DNA of 64,000 nucleotides from Mesorhizobium sp. BR1-1-16 (GTDB lineage Bacteria; Pseudomonadota; Alphaproteobacteria; Rhizobiales; Kaistiaceae), in the NCBI RefSeq assembly GCF_020165495.1, contig NZ_JAIUIE010000004.1, positions 62,001 to 126,000 of the forward strand, written 5' to 3'. Of the stretch, positions 1 to 8,976 are shown one piece after another (position 1 is the first letter of the stretch; each line of letters starts with the position of its first letter). The notes below the pieces were generated by a model. That model did not search any database. It was not told where the DNA came from and saw only the letters and a program-made list of their open reading frames with translations. Position numbers and translations under genes: made by a program.

Positions 1-922
1 CGGCGATCCGCGCCAGCGGCTGGGCGATCGCCGTGATGCCGACCTCATGCAGTCGGAACAATGCCACGTCATCGAAGCTGATCAGCGAGAGGTCGTCCGG
101 CACGCTGAGGTGCTGATCCTTCATCCAGCCCAGTACGCCGATCGCCATGCCGTAGTTCGAGGCGAAGATCGCCGTCGGCGGTTTGGCCAGCGCCAATAGT
201 TGCCGCGTGGCCTGATAGGCATTTTCGGACTTCCAGTCGCCATCGACGACATACTCCGGATTGCCCGCGATGCCGCGTTCCGCCAGCGCCGCCTGATAAC
301 CCTCAAGGCGAAGACGCGCCGAGGAATCGTGCATATCGCCGGTCAGGATCGCGATGCGGCGGTGACCGAGATCGATCAGATGGCTGACGGCGCGATGGGT
401 CGCCATCCTGTTCTCGACCATCACGCGGTCGGCCGGCACGCCCTGGATATCGTTGTTGTAGAAGATGATCGGCATGCCTTGGCCGAGCAGCGTCTCGACC
501 CGGTCTCGGACCTCCGGCGCTCCGTCCATGATCAGCGCGTCGACGCGCTGCGTGGCGAAGAAATCCAGCGCCTCGCCCATGATCCGGCGGTCATTGCTGT
601 GGCAATAAGTGAGCAGCGCCCGGCCGGTCTTGCGCACCGAACGCGCGAGATCCTCCAGCATGACCGCGTGGAATTCGTCAAAGGACGGCACCAGCAGCCC
701 GATCATATGGGTGAGATCGGTCTTCATCGCGGCGGCGACGGCATTGCGGCGATAGGACAGCTTCGCAATGGCCGCCTCGATCTGGTCGCGATTGCCACGG
801 CGGATGGGAAAGCCGTTCAGATAGCGGGAGACCGTTCCGATCGCGACGCCGGCCTCAGCCGCCACATCGGTGATCGTCGATGGCCTCTTCTTTGCGCCGC
901 CATAGACGGGTGTCTCGTCCAA
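1..922 (-). CDS. LacI/PurR-family transcriptional regulator (3' end cut by window)
   Basis: Read on the minus strand, the protein opens with a LacI helix-turn-helix (TITDVAAEAGVAIGTVSRYLN, about residues 12-32) and continues into a periplasmic-binding-protein-like effector domain. The last visible part reads PDDLSLISFDDVALF, typical of the LacI C-terminal subdomain. About 307 codons are visible, so only a short tail is missing. I place the start at a TTG (920-922), because a GGAG lies 8 nt upstream and no in-frame ATG precedes the HTH. It is divergent from the GH95 gene at 1174, which it probably regulates as a sugar-responsive repressor. The family is certain; the ligand is inferred from the neighbour only. 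Confidence 0.9.
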   Translation of the reverse strand, partial: MDETPVYGGAKKRPSTITDVAAEAGVAIGTVSRYLNGFPIRRGNRDQIEAAIAKLSYRRNAVAAAMKTDLTHMIGLLVPSFDEFHAVMLEDLARSVRKTGRALLTYCHSNDRRIMGEALDFFATQRVDALIMDGAPEVRDRVETLLGQGMPIIFYNNDIQGVPADRVMVENRMATHRAVSHLIDLGHRRIAILTGDMHDSSARLRLEGYQAALAERGIAGNPEYVVDGDWKSENAYQATRQLLALAKPPTAIFASNYGMAIGVLGWMKDQHLSVPDDLSLISFDDVALFRLHEVGITAIAQPLARIA

Positions 923-1070
923 TCCAATATCTCCAGCCGGGCGGATGAATCCGCTCCCTCTCCCTATCGTAACGCGGGTCGCAAGCTCAAGCGAGGCCAG
1001 CGATTTCCGTTCCGCCGACGATGTTTCGATCGACTGGCGTTCGCGCGCCGCGAAGCGCCCAAAGCCAAGT

Positions 1071-1083
1071 TGAAACGTTATCA
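1071..1083. promoter_or_regulatory. Candidate LacI-type operator before GH95
   Basis: TGAAACGTTATCA is a near-palindrome around the central ACGT usual in LacI-family operators. It sits between the divergent LacI gene and the GH95 gene, and a TTGACA -35-like box follows at 1090-1095. No second copy was seen in the window, so this is tentative. Confidence 0.35.
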
Positions 1084-1173
1084 TCTCATTTGACAACCGC
1101 GGCTCGAACCGCCATCCATCTGGCAACATCGCGTCACTTCGGGGCGCGCTCCTCTCGAACCAGAAGGCGCTTC

Positions 1174-3426
1174 ATGACCGATCTCGAGCTTCGCTATACC
1201 CGCCCGGCTGCCGTCTGGACCGAAGCCTTGCCGATCGGCAATGGACGCCTCGGCGCGATGATTTTCGGCGATATCTCGCGCGACCGGCTGCAGGTGAACG
1301 AGAGCACGTTCTTCACGGGCGGTCCCTATTCGCCAGTCAATCCGGCGGCCCGCGCTCATGTCGACGAGGTCCGCAGCCTGATCTTTGCCGGCCGCTACGA
1401 GGAGGCGGACGATCTCGCGCATCGCTTCCTGATGGCCGAGCCCTATCTTCAGACATCGTTCCAGCCGATCGGCGATGTCTTCGTCCATTTTCATCATTCG
1501 ATGATCGCGAGCGACTATGAGCGTACGCTCGATCTCGACAGCGCGATCGCGACGACGCAGTACAAGGCAGGCGGCACGACCTTCCGGCGCGAGGCCTATG
1601 CCTCTCCGGTTGCCGGGGTGCTCATCTATCGCATCACGGCCGACCAGCCGGGGACACTCTCGCTCGATGTTGGCATGACCAGCCCGCAGCCAGGCGAGAT
1701 GGAAACCTCGACGCGCGACGGTCTCGCCTTTCGAGGCACCAACCGGCGGGAGAACGGCATCCCCGGCGCGCTCGCGTTCCGCTTCGGCCTTCGCGTGCAG
1801 CATGAAGGCGGGATGCTCAGCAACAGTCCCGAGACGCTCCGCGTCCGTGGCGCCGACAGCGTCACATTGATCATCGATGCCGCGACGAGTTTTCGCCGCT
1901 TCGACGATGTCAGCGGCGATCCCGATGCGCTCGTCGAAGAGCGGCTGGCCGCGGCGGTGCTTAAATCGCACGAGACGCTCCGTGACGAGCATCTTGCCGA
2001 GCACCGGCGGCTTTTCCGCAACCTTTCCGTCGATCTCGGCCCGGCCGCCACGGATAGGCTCACCACCGACCAGCGCATCATCCACTATGGCGAGACGCAG
2101 GACCCGGCGCTGGCGGCGCTGTTCCTGCAATATGGCCGCTATCTAATGATCTCGAGCTCCCGGCCGGGCACACAGCCGGCCAACCTGCAGGGCTTGTGGA
2201 ACGAGGAAACGCGCCCGTCCTGGGGCAGCAAATACACCGCCAACATCAATCTCGAGATGAATTACTGGCTGCCCGATCCCGGCAACCTCGCGGAGTGCTT
2301 CGAGCCGCTGATCGGCATGGTCGAGGACCTCGCGGTGACCGGCGCGGTGTTCGCACGCGAGCATTACGGCGCGCGCGGCTGGCTGTTGCATCACAACACG
2401 GACTTGTGGCGTGCTGCCGGCCCGATCGACGGGCCGCAATGGGGCCTCTGGCCCATGGGCGGCGCCTGGCTGTGCGCCCAGCTTTGGGACCACTATCTCT
2501 TCTCGGGTTCAAAGGCCCTGCTCGATCGGATCTATCCGCTGATGAAGGGCGCAGCCGAGTTCCTGCTCGACTATCTGGTACCGCTGCCCGGAACGGACGT
2601 GCTGGTCACCTGCCCGTCGCTGTCGCCTGAAAACCTGCATCCGTTCGGCAGCTCGCTTTGCGCCGGGCCGGCGATGGACAACCAGATCATGCGCGATCTG
2701 TTTGGCGGCCTGATCAGCGCCGCCACCTTGCTCGAGGTCGACGCCGATCTTCGCGCACGCCTCGAGGAGACGCTGCCGCGCCTTGCTCCAGACCGGATCG
2801 GCGCAGCGGGCCAGTTGCAGGAATGGGCCGAGGATTGGGACATGCAGGCGCCGGAGCCTGACCATCGGCATGTCTCGCATCTCTACGGCGTCTATCCGAG
2901 CCTGCAGATCGACTACGACACCATGCCCGAACTCACCGCCGCCGCCCGCCATTCGCTGGAAGTCCGCGGTGACGACGCGACGGGCTGGGGCATTGGCTGG
3001 CGCCTCAATCTCTGGGCGCGGCTCAGGGATGGCGAACATGCCGCCGATATCCTGACGCTGCTGCTCGGCCCGGAGCGCTGCTATCCCAATCTGTTCGATG
3101 CCCACCCGCCCTTCCAGATCGACGGCAATTTCGGCGGCGCCGCCGGCATCCTCGAAATGCTGGTGCAATCGAAGCCCGGCGCAATCCGCCTGCTGCCGGC
3201 CCTGCCGGCCGGCTGGAGTAGCGGCACCGTCAAGGGCGTGCGCGCCCGCGGCGGCTTCACGGTCGATCTCGCCTGGAACGAGGGCGTGCTCGTCGAGGCC
3301 ACGGTGCGGGGGACAGCGGGTTCGACGGTCCAGGTTCTCTATGGTTCGCAAAGCGCCGGGATCACTTTGGACGCGGCCGGCGCAGCCCGGCTCGCGCTTC
3401 AGGACGGCGTGCTGCGGCTCTCATAG
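1174..3426 (+). CDS. Glycoside hydrolase family 95 (alpha-L-fucosidase/galactosidase type)
   Basis: A 750-residue protein with the whole GH95 pattern. The N-terminal domain opens with [17 protein letters not shown], followed by [13 protein letters not shown]. The (alpha/alpha)6 catalytic part contains NINLEMNYW (N357 and N359), LQEW (E550) with the HRHVSHLYG motif, and [10 protein letters not shown] (D650). These fit the inverting mechanism of family enzymes such as Bifidobacterium AfcA. The ATG at 1174 is chosen because homology starts right after it; the open frame extends upstream without matching the family. No signal peptide is visible, so it is probably cytoplasmic and acts on imported fucosides or related L-sugar glycosides. 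It is divergent from a LacI gene. Family certain; exact sugar specificity (L-Fuc, L-Gal) not decidable from sequence. Confidence 0.92.
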   Translation: MTDLELRYTRPAAVWTEALPIGNGRLGAMIFGDISRDRLQVNESTFFTGGPYSPVNPAARAHVDEVRSLIFAGRYEEADDLAHRFLMAEPYLQTSFQPIGDVFVHFHHSMIASDYERTLDLDSAIATTQYKAGGTTFRREAYASPVAGVLIYRITADQPGTLSLDVGMTSPQPGEMETSTRDGLAFRGTNRRENGIPGALAFRFGLRVQHEGGMLSNSPETLRVRGADSVTLIIDAATSFRRFDDVSGDPDALVEERLAAAVLKSHETLRDEHLAEHRRLFRNLSVDLGPAATDRLTTDQRIIHYGETQDPALAALFLQYGRYLMISSSRPGTQPANLQGLWNEETRPSWGSKYTANINLEMNYWLPDPGNLAECFEPLIGMVEDLAVTGAVFAREHYGARGWLLHHNTDLWRAAGPIDGPQWGLWPMGGAWLCAQLWDHYLFSGSKALLDRIYPLMKGAAEFLLDYLVPLPGTDVLVTCPSLSPENLHPFGSSLCAGPAMDNQIMRDLFGGLISAATLLEVDADLRARLEETLPRLAPDRIGAAGQLQEWAEDWDMQAPEPDHRHVSHLYGVYPSLQIDYDTMPELTAAARHSLEVRGDDATGWGIGWRLNLWARLRDGEHAADILTLLLGPERCYPNLFDAHPPFQIDGNFGGAAGILEMLVQSKPGAIRLLPALPAGWSSGTVKGVRARGGFTVDLAWNEGVLVEATVRGTAGSTVQVLYGSQSAGITLDAAGAARLALQDGVLRLS

Positions 3427-3449
3427 CCGCGGATGGGCTGACAAGGGCA

Positions 3450-3467
3450 TTGGGCCGGCGGGCCCAA
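3450..3467. terminator. GC hairpin between convergent genes, possible weak terminator
   Basis: TTGGGCC (3450-3456) pairs with GGCCCAA (3461-3467) around a 4-nt loop, in the 74-nt gap between the convergent GH95 and permease genes. There is no T-run on either strand, so intrinsic termination is uncertain. Confidence 0.3.
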
Positions 3468-3500
3468 CGCTGCATCGCGGTCAAACGCGGGTCGGCTCGC

Positions 3501-4754
3501 CTAGCCTCCGAACAGATGGAGAGCGAGCAGCGCGCCGAGCAGCGCGGGCGGCATCACGACCACGCCCATCTTCAGGAAGCGCCAGGCGCCGACAGTCTGC
3601 CCTTCTCGCCTGAGCGCCACCAGCCACAGGATCGTGGCCAGTGATCCGGTGACCGAGAGGTTGGGGCCGAGATCGACGCTGACCAGCACGGCATTGGTGA
3701 TCGGCGTCGGCAACTGCCCCGCCGCCACTGTCGATCCAGCGATCAGCCCGGCCGGAAGATTGTTGATGAGATTGCAGACGAAAGCGACCACGACGCCGGC
3801 GCCGGCCGCGGTCCAGCCGACCGACTGTGCCGCGAAATGCTGCGTCAGCGCGGCCAGCGCGTCGATCACGCCTGTCGCCTGCAACGCCTCCACCAGCACG
3901 AAAAGCCCCGCGACAAGCGGCAGCACGCTCCAGGAAATATCCTTGATGACAGGCCAGGGCGACTGGCGGCTGCCGATGAGGATGAAAGCGGCGGTCAGGA
4001 GACCGGCGACGAATGTTGGCAGGCCGAGTTCCCAGCCAAGCGCCGAGGCCAGAAGCAGAAGCGCCGCAGTGACCCCGATGCCGATCGCCGCAAGGAAGCC
4101 GCCGCGCGACAGGCGGACGGGCGCGATATCCGTCCCGATCGACTTCGGCAGGCTGGAACGGAGGACAAGCCGCAGCGACAGGAATGTCAGTCCGATGGCG
4201 ACGATCGAGGCTGGCCCGAACGTCACGAGCCAGACCGGCAAGGTCGGCATCTGGCTGCCATAGATCACCAGATTGGCCGGATTGGAAATCGGCAGCACGA
4301 AGCTCGCGGCATTGGCGATGAAGGCGCAGATCAGGAGATACGGCAGCGGTTCGGCATCGGCGGCGCGCGCCGCGGCATAGACGGCCGGCGTCAGCACCAC
4401 CGCCGTCGCGTCGTTGGACAGGAATACTGTCACCACGATGCCGACGACATAGACGAGGGTGAACAGGCGAATGCCGGAGCCGCGCGCATGTCGGACGGCG
4501 ATGGTCGCCAGCCAGTCGAAGAGCCCTTCTTTCCGCGCCAGTTCGGCAAGCGTCATCATGCCGATCAGGAAGAGATAGACGTCCGTACCCTTGCGGATGC
4601 CGATAAGCGCGTCCGACACGGGCAGCAGGCCGAGGATGACGAGCAGCGCCGCCCCACTGACCGACCAGACCGCTTCGGGGAGCCTGAACGGCCTCAGGAT
4701 CACGCCCGCCGTCGCGATGGCGGCGATGATCCAGATGACAATATGGGACGACAT
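3501..4754 (-). CDS. ArsB/NhaD (ion transporter superfamily) membrane permease
   Basis: A 417-residue, strongly hydrophobic protein with about 10-12 membrane segments. The segment FLSNDATAVVLTPAVYAAA and the second-half repeat VAFVCNLINNLPAGLIAGS carry the paired N-x(2-4)-T/P loop signatures of the ArsB/NhaD/SLC13 (ion transporter) superfamily. Members move arsenite, Na+/H+ or dicarboxylates across the inner membrane. The ATG at 4754 is preferred over an ATG seven codons upstream because GGGAAAGG lies 6-7 nt before it. No arsR, arsC or phosphate genes adjoin it, so arsenite is not specially supported. It stands alone between convergent GH95 and the BOF-domain gene. Confidence 0.8.
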   Translation of the reverse strand: MSSHIVIWIIAAIATAGVILRPFRLPEAVWSVSGAALLVILGLLPVSDALIGIRKGTDVYLFLIGMMTLAELARKEGLFDWLATIAVRHARGSGIRLFTLVYVVGIVVTVFLSNDATAVVLTPAVYAAARAADAEPLPYLLICAFIANAASFVLPISNPANLVIYGSQMPTLPVWLVTFGPASIVAIGLTFLSLRLVLRSSLPKSIGTDIAPVRLSRGGFLAAIGIGVTAALLLLASALGWELGLPTFVAGLLTAAFILIGSRQSPWPVIKDISWSVLPLVAGLFVLVEALQATGVIDALAALTQHFAAQSVGWTAAGAGVVVAFVCNLINNLPAGLIAGSTVAAGQLPTPITNAVLVSVDLGPNLSVTGSLATILWLVALRREGQTVGAWRFLKMGVVVMPPALLGALLALHLFGG

Positions 4755-4844
4755 GAAAGCCTTTCCCGCCAGCACGGCGGCTCAAATCCGCGCCGTCCAT
4801 AATCGGATTTGCCCGCGCTGTCACATCCTGGCGATAGCCACATG

Positions 4845-4876
4845 AAAATCGCCGCAAAGCCGTGGCTTTGCGGCGA
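4845..4876 (-). terminator. Rho-independent terminator of the BOF-domain gene
   Basis: A perfect 13-bp stem (4849-4861 with 4864-4876; core CGCCGCAAAGCC/GGCTTTGCGGCG) is followed on the minus strand by TTTTC. It lies 33 nt past the stop of the gene ending at 4909. Confidence 0.85.
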
Positions 4877-4908
4877 CTGCTCAGCACCTGAGCATCAGGG
4901 CCAGGGCG

Positions 4909-5613
4909 TTACTGCGCCGGGACAGCGGGGGCTGCCGGAGCCGGGGTTGTATCGCCGGCCGCGGGAGCCGGAGCGGCAGGGGCGGCCGGTGCATCGGGAA
5001 CCGGCGGGGCGACAGGCGCACCGGATGCATCCGGGGCCGGCGGTGCGGGCGGCGGGGGCGGTGCATCGTTGGGGCCGGGCCCTTCATGCGGAGGCCGGCC
5101 GTCCGGGCCGCCGGCATGATCATGCGGGCCGCGCGGACCATGCGGGGGCGGCGGCGGGCCGACCGGACCGATCGCCACGACGGTGCCGTCGCTGCGAACC
5201 AGGAAGTTCGCATGGATGAAGCCATTGTCGAAGCGGCCCTGCACCGTCACCGCTTCGTTGGGTGCAACCAGCTTGCCGTTGTCGCCGGCCGGACCGGTTT
5301 CGACCAGTGCACGGCCACTGCCGTCCTGGAGGATGAACTTGTTGCCGAAGATCTCGGCGACATTACCCTTGACGGAGACCATCGCGGAACTTGAAAGGGC
5401 CGAGATGGCGACCGGGGTCACCGGCGCCATCTCGGTGTTGGCGCGCGCCGCACTCACGGCGGCGGCGCCGCCGGCAGCCCCGGCGCCGATGATGGCGATG
5501 GCCGCGAGCGCTGCGAAGGTATGCCGCTTCTTCGGACGGAAGCGCGCGGCCGGGGCCTGTCCTTCCGTTGCGGCGACAATCGGTTCGGCCTGGGTGTTCT
5601 GTGTTTCGGACAT
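4909..5613 (-). CDS. Membrane-anchored BOF (OB-fold, YgiW/YdeI-like) protein with Pro/His/Ala-rich tail
   Basis: A 234-residue protein. Residues 1-30 are cytoplasmic and basic (RFRPKKRH); about 31-55 form one membrane segment. About 78-145 resemble a bacterial OB-fold (BOF/DUF388) domain: VKGNVAEIFGNKFILQDGSG, then VTVQGRFDNGFIHANFLV. The last 85 residues are Pro/Ala-rich with scattered His (GPHDHAGGPDG). BOF proteins are periplasmic and often linked to stress or metal responses. It is divergent from the two-component pair at 5740-7790, with a strong terminator behind it, so it is a likely target of that system (inference). The kinase's sensor loop has similar Pro/His-rich sequence. Specific function unknown. 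Confidence 0.7.
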   Translation of the reverse strand: MSETQNTQAEPIVAATEGQAPAARFRPKKRHTFAALAAIAIIGAGAAGGAAAVSAARANTEMAPVTPVAISALSSSAMVSVKGNVAEIFGNKFILQDGSGRALVETGPAGDNGKLVAPNEAVTVQGRFDNGFIHANFLVRSDGTVVAIGPVGPPPPPHGPRGPHDHAGGPDGRPPHEGPGPNDAPPPPPAPPAPDASGAPVAPPVPDAPAAPAAPAPAAGDTTPAPAAPAVPAQ

Positions 5614-5739
5614 CGTCAGATGCTCCTTCGTTGCAGAGGCCGCCTTTCTAGCAACCCGCCTCGAACCCCAACTGAACCGGGCCGTTCAGTTTGAGTTAAG
5701 GTCGCGGGACTAACTCCGGCGCTGGCATTGGAGCCTTTC

Positions 5740-6405
5740 ATGCGCGTGTTGCTCGTCGAGGATGACAAGGGGCTGGCCGAACGGATTGCGGCATCGCTTC
5801 GGTCGGAGAATTTCGTCGTTGATATCGCCCCGAATGGCGAGGATGGCGCCCATCTCGGCGCGACCGAGTTCTACGACGCCGCCATTCTCGATCTCGGACT
5901 GCCGAAAATGGACGGCATCTCCGTCCTGAAGGCCTGGCGCGCGGAAGAACGCACGCTGCCGGTGCTCGTGCTCACCGCGCGCGACGGCTGGTCCGAGAAG
6001 GTCGCCGGCTTCAAGGCCGGCGCCGACGATTATCTCACCAAGCCGTTCAAGGTCGAGGAAGTGATCATGCGGCTGCGCGCGCTGGTGCGACGCGCCAATG
6101 GCCATGCCGCCACCCGCCTCGTCTGCGGATCGCTGACCTTCGACGCGCAGATCGGCACCTTCGAGCGCGATGGCCTGCCGCTCAAGCTGACGGCGCTCGA
6201 ATGGCGCGTTCTCTCCTGCCTGATGCTGCGCAAGGAAGTGATCGTCGACCGCAGCGAATTGCTGGAGCGCGTCTATGACGGCGACGCCGATGTCGATTCG
6301 AACTCGCTCGAAGTGATTATCGGCCGCCTCAGGCGAAAGATCGGGCACGACAGCATCGAGACCAGCCGCGGGCGCGGCTATCGCCTCACGGCAACACCGG
6401 CATGA
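5740..6405 (+). CDS. OmpR/PhoB-family response regulator
   Basis: A 221-residue two-domain regulator. The receiver domain (about 1-115) has acidic pocket E7-D8-D9, phospho-acceptor D51 in ILDLGLPKMDG, T79 and K101 (DDYLTKPF). The C-terminal winged helix (about 125-220) has LTALEWRVLSCLM and the NSLEVIIGRLRRKI recognition region. It resembles the PmrA/QseB/PhoP group that pairs with HxLKTPL kinases. The ATG at 5740 (MRVLLVEDD) is chosen over an in-frame TTG at 5728 because the family begins here. It overlaps the downstream kinase by ATGA, so the two are translationally coupled. Divergent from the BOF-domain gene. Confidence 0.93.
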   Translation: MRVLLVEDDKGLAERIAASLRSENFVVDIAPNGEDGAHLGATEFYDAAILDLGLPKMDGISVLKAWRAEERTLPVLVLTARDGWSEKVAGFKAGADDYLTKPFKVEEVIMRLRALVRRANGHAATRLVCGSLTFDAQIGTFERDGLPLKLTALEWRVLSCLMLRKEVIVDRSELLERVYDGDADVDSNSLEVIIGRLRRKIGHDSIETSRGRGYRLTATPA

Positions 6406-7790
6406 CCTTCCTGCCGCGTTCCCTCGGCGGCCGGCTTTTGGCCGGCGGCGCGCTCTTCATGCTCCTCGCGCTCGCGGTCGCAACCGTGCTGATCGGCTTT
6501 ATCCTCAACCGCTTCATCGTCGGCCAGGTCGACCAGCGCCTCGAGCTGGAGATCGCCACCCTGTCCGGCGCCATCGCGACCGGCCCCGACGGCCGGACGA
6601 TCCTTCGGCCCTTCGTCGATGTTCCACCTTTCGACCGGGTCGGCTCGGGCTGGTACTGGCAGGTAAGCGGCAAGGATGTCGACTTCAGGTCGTCCTCGCT
6701 CGCCGGCGGCACGCTCGACCTGCCGCCTCGCCCGGCCGATCCGCCGCCTCCGGCGGACGCGCATCAGCAGGGCGAGCCGCATCGTCCGGACCGGCCTCCG
6801 CCGCCGCCCGACGCGGTCTCGGCGGCCGGCGAGGCGCTGCATGTGCGGACGCGCGCCGTCCTGGCGGGAACCACACCGCTGATCATCACGGCGACGGCGC
6901 CGCTTTCGGCCATCGCCACGCCGCTGCGCGAGGCGCTCATCCCGCTGGTGATCTCGATCTTTGTCATCGCAGCCGGGCTTCTGGCGGCGAGCCTCATGCA
7001 GGTCCGGATCGGACTGCGGCCGCTCGGGCGCCTTTCCGCCGACCTAAGGGCGGTTCGCGCCGGCCGCATGCAGCATGTACCCGCCGAGCAACCGGCCGAA
7101 CTGGCGCCGGTCGTCTCTGAACTGAACGCGCTCATCGACCAGAATGCCGCCGGCCTCGCCAGCGCCCGCCTGCATGTCGCCAATCTCGCGCATGGGCTGA
7201 AAACGCCGCTGGCCGGCCTCGCCCTCGGGCTCGCGGAGCCGGGCCGCGATCCGGACGGCTCGATGGCGCCACTGGTCGCGCAGATGGAGCGCGGCATCCG
7301 CCATCATCTCGGGCGGGCCCGCGCCGCAGCGGCCGGCGGCGGTGGGTTGGCCGCGACCTTGCTGGCGCCCCGCGCCGCCGATCTCGTCGCGGCCCTCGGC
7401 AAGATCCACTCCGAGCGAGAGATCACGGCCACGATCGACATCGCGCCCGAAATCGCGGTTGCCTGCGAGGGGCAGGACATCGACGAGATGCTCGGCAATC
7501 TGCTCGACAACGCCTTTCAATGGGCGCGTTCAACCGTCGCTGTGTCGGCGCGCGAAGAGGCGCGCAGCATTGTCGTCGCGATCCTCGATGATGGTCCGGG
7601 CCTGCCCGATGCCTTGCTGCAGGACGTGTTGCTACCCGGCCGCCGGATCGACGAGACGGTACCCGGTTACGGTTTCGGCCTCTCGATCGCCCGCGAACTC
7701 GCCGAGCTCTATGGCGGATCGCTGAGGCTCTATCCGAACACGCCGCGGGGCCTCGGCGTCGCCCTCATTCTGCCGGCAGCGATCGGCTGA
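6402..7790 (+). CDS. PhoQ/QseC-like sensor histidine kinase with Pro/His-rich periplasmic loop
   Basis: A 462-residue inner-membrane kinase. TM1 is at about 13-38 and TM2 at about 178-200, with a periplasmic sensor loop between them. That loop ends in a proline- and histidine-rich stretch (about 107-137, RPADPPPPADAHQQGEPHR). A HAMP-like segment follows. The dimerisation box has H264 in ANLAHGLKTPL; the ATPase part has NLLDNAFQWA (N box), DDGPGLPD and GYGFGLSI. HxLKTPL is typical of PhoQ-type kinases, which sense divalent cations, low pH or peptides; the actual signal here is unknown. Partner of the regulator at 5740. Confidence 0.9.
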   Translation: MTFLPRSLGGRLLAGGALFMLLALAVATVLIGFILNRFIVGQVDQRLELEIATLSGAIATGPDGRTILRPFVDVPPFDRVGSGWYWQVSGKDVDFRSSSLAGGTLDLPPRPADPPPPADAHQQGEPHRPDRPPPPPDAVSAAGEALHVRTRAVLAGTTPLIITATAPLSAIATPLREALIPLVISIFVIAAGLLAASLMQVRIGLRPLGRLSADLRAVRAGRMQHVPAEQPAELAPVVSELNALIDQNAAGLASARLHVANLAHGLKTPLAGLALGLAEPGRDPDGSMAPLVAQMERGIRHHLGRARAAAAGGGGLAATLLAPRAADLVAALGKIHSEREITATIDIAPEIAVACEGQDIDEMLGNLLDNAFQWARSTVAVSAREEARSIVVAILDDGPGLPDALLQDVLLPGRRIDETVPGYGFGLSIARELAELYGGSLRLYPNTPRGLGVALILPAAIG

Positions 7791-7822
7791 GAAGCGCTGG
7801 CGACGCGATCAGGGAGCCTGCG

Positions 7823-8863
7823 TCAATCGGCGCCGCCGATATTGGCGAGCGATTGACGCAGGACCGCCGTCATCGCGATCAGATGCTCGAACGGCTCCAC
7901 CTCCGGCGCCAGCAGCAGGCGGACCGCCTCCTGGCCCATCTGCTCATGCGGCAGAGCGAAGGTGGTGAGTCCCGGCCGGAGATCGGCGGCAAGCTCGTCA
8001 TTGTCGAACGACACGACCGGCATGTCGCGCGGAATGCGCAGTCCGGCCTCGCCGAGCGCCTGATAGGCACCAAAGGCCAGACGATCATTGAGGCAGAGCA
8101 GGGCCTCGACCGGCACGCGCCGATCGAGCAGGCCCTTGACCAGCTCATAGCCATGCGCCGCCTCCCAGTTCCAGCAGCTCTCCTCGGCGAGGAAGCTCAT
8201 GCCGCGCTGGTCCATCTCAGCGCGGATGCCCGCGAGGCGGCGCGAGACGGTTTCGGAGCGGAAATAGCCCTCTTCCACCACCTGGTTGTGACCGATCAGG
8301 GCGAGGCCTTCGCGGATGCCGGCGCTGTCGAGCAGGCGTATGGCGGCGCGCCCGGCCTCGAATTCGTCCGGAAGCACCGAGACGGGATGTTTCCGGCTGG
8401 TGGCATTCAGCATCACGACACGGTTCGCCGCCGGCAGCGACGGCACGAAGACTTCGCGCGCGCGCATCGCTGCGAAGATGAACCCGTCCACCTGGCGGTC
8501 GAGCGCCGCCTCGATCGCCTGAACCTCGCGCGCCGGCTCCCCGCCCGTCTCGAGCAGCAGCACGACATGGCCCGCTTTGTCGGCGGCCTCGAGCGTGCCG
8601 CGGATGAGCCCGTTGGCGAAGCGCGTCGTTGCAACAACGTCGGAGATGAAGGCGATGGTGCGGGTCTTGTCCGTGCGCAAAGCCCGGGCCGCGAGATTGG
8701 GCCGATAGCCGAGCTCGGCTGCGGCAGCGTGAACGCGGGCATGCGCCTCGGCGGAAAGGCGCGTATCGGGCCGGCCGGTCAGGATCATCGAGGCGGCCGT
8801 CTGCGACAGCCCCGCCAATCGGGCGACATCGGCAAGTGTAACGCGCTTCCTTCCCAACGACAT
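7823..8863 (-). CDS. LacI-family repressor of the GH32/43-like hydrolase and CUT1 importer
   Basis: A 346-residue LacI protein. The HTH is at the N terminus (VTLADVARLAGLSQTAASMIL), then the hinge (YRPNLAARALRT) and a PBP-like effector domain ending near the C terminus. Start choice is unusual: the ATG at 8863 lies inside an extended Shine-Dalgarno (GGAGGTGAT), while a TTG two codons later (8857) is 8 nt from GGAGG and may be the real start. The gene is divergent from the hydrolase gene. An 18-bp perfect operator lies in that divergent region and again before the importer genes, so this protein is the best candidate to bind both and to autoregulate. Confidence 0.9.
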   Translation of the reverse strand: MSLGRKRVTLADVARLAGLSQTAASMILTGRPDTRLSAEAHARVHAAAAELGYRPNLAARALRTDKTRTIAFISDVVATTRFANGLIRGTLEAADKAGHVVLLLETGGEPAREVQAIEAALDRQVDGFIFAAMRAREVFVPSLPAANRVVMLNATSRKHPVSVLPDEFEAGRAAIRLLDSAGIREGLALIGHNQVVEEGYFRSETVSRRLAGIRAEMDQRGMSFLAEESCWNWEAAHGYELVKGLLDRRVPVEALLCLNDRLAFGAYQALGEAGLRIPRDMPVVSFDNDELAADLRPGLTTFALPHEQMGQEAVRLLLAPEVEPFEHLIAMTAVLRQSLANIGGAD

Positions 8864-8927
8864 CACCTCCGCGACGCTGCACCCCCGTGGCGGAGTTCAC
8901 GCCCCTCATAACGGAGCGGCGCCGAAC

Positions 8928-8954
8928 TTGACAAACGCACGACCCTTATATCAT
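8928..8954 (+). promoter_or_regulatory. Candidate promoter of the GH32/43-like hydrolase
   Basis: TTGACA (8928-8933) and a TATCAT-like -10 (8949-8954), spaced 15 bp, lie directly upstream of the operator. The short spacing makes this tentative. Confidence 0.4.
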
Positions 8955-8955
8955 C

Positions 8956-8973
8956 TGCTAAATCCTTTTAGCA
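8956..8973. promoter_or_regulatory. LacI operator copy 1
   Basis: TGCTAAATCCTTTTAGCA is a perfect inverted repeat (7-bp arms, TCCT spacer) lying 3 nt before the first ATG of the hydrolase. The same 18 bases recur at 11144-11161. Probably bound by the divergent LacI protein. Confidence 0.85.
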
Positions 8974-8976
8974 ATT

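Noticed and set aside
1021-1173. Upstream extension of the GH95 frame by 51 codons
   Set aside because: The extension does not look like GH95 or a signal peptide and covers the promoter/operator region.
3501-4754. Arsenite resistance locus
   Set aside because: The permease is of the ArsB/NhaD superfamily, but no arsR, arsC, arsH or arsA gene accompanies it.
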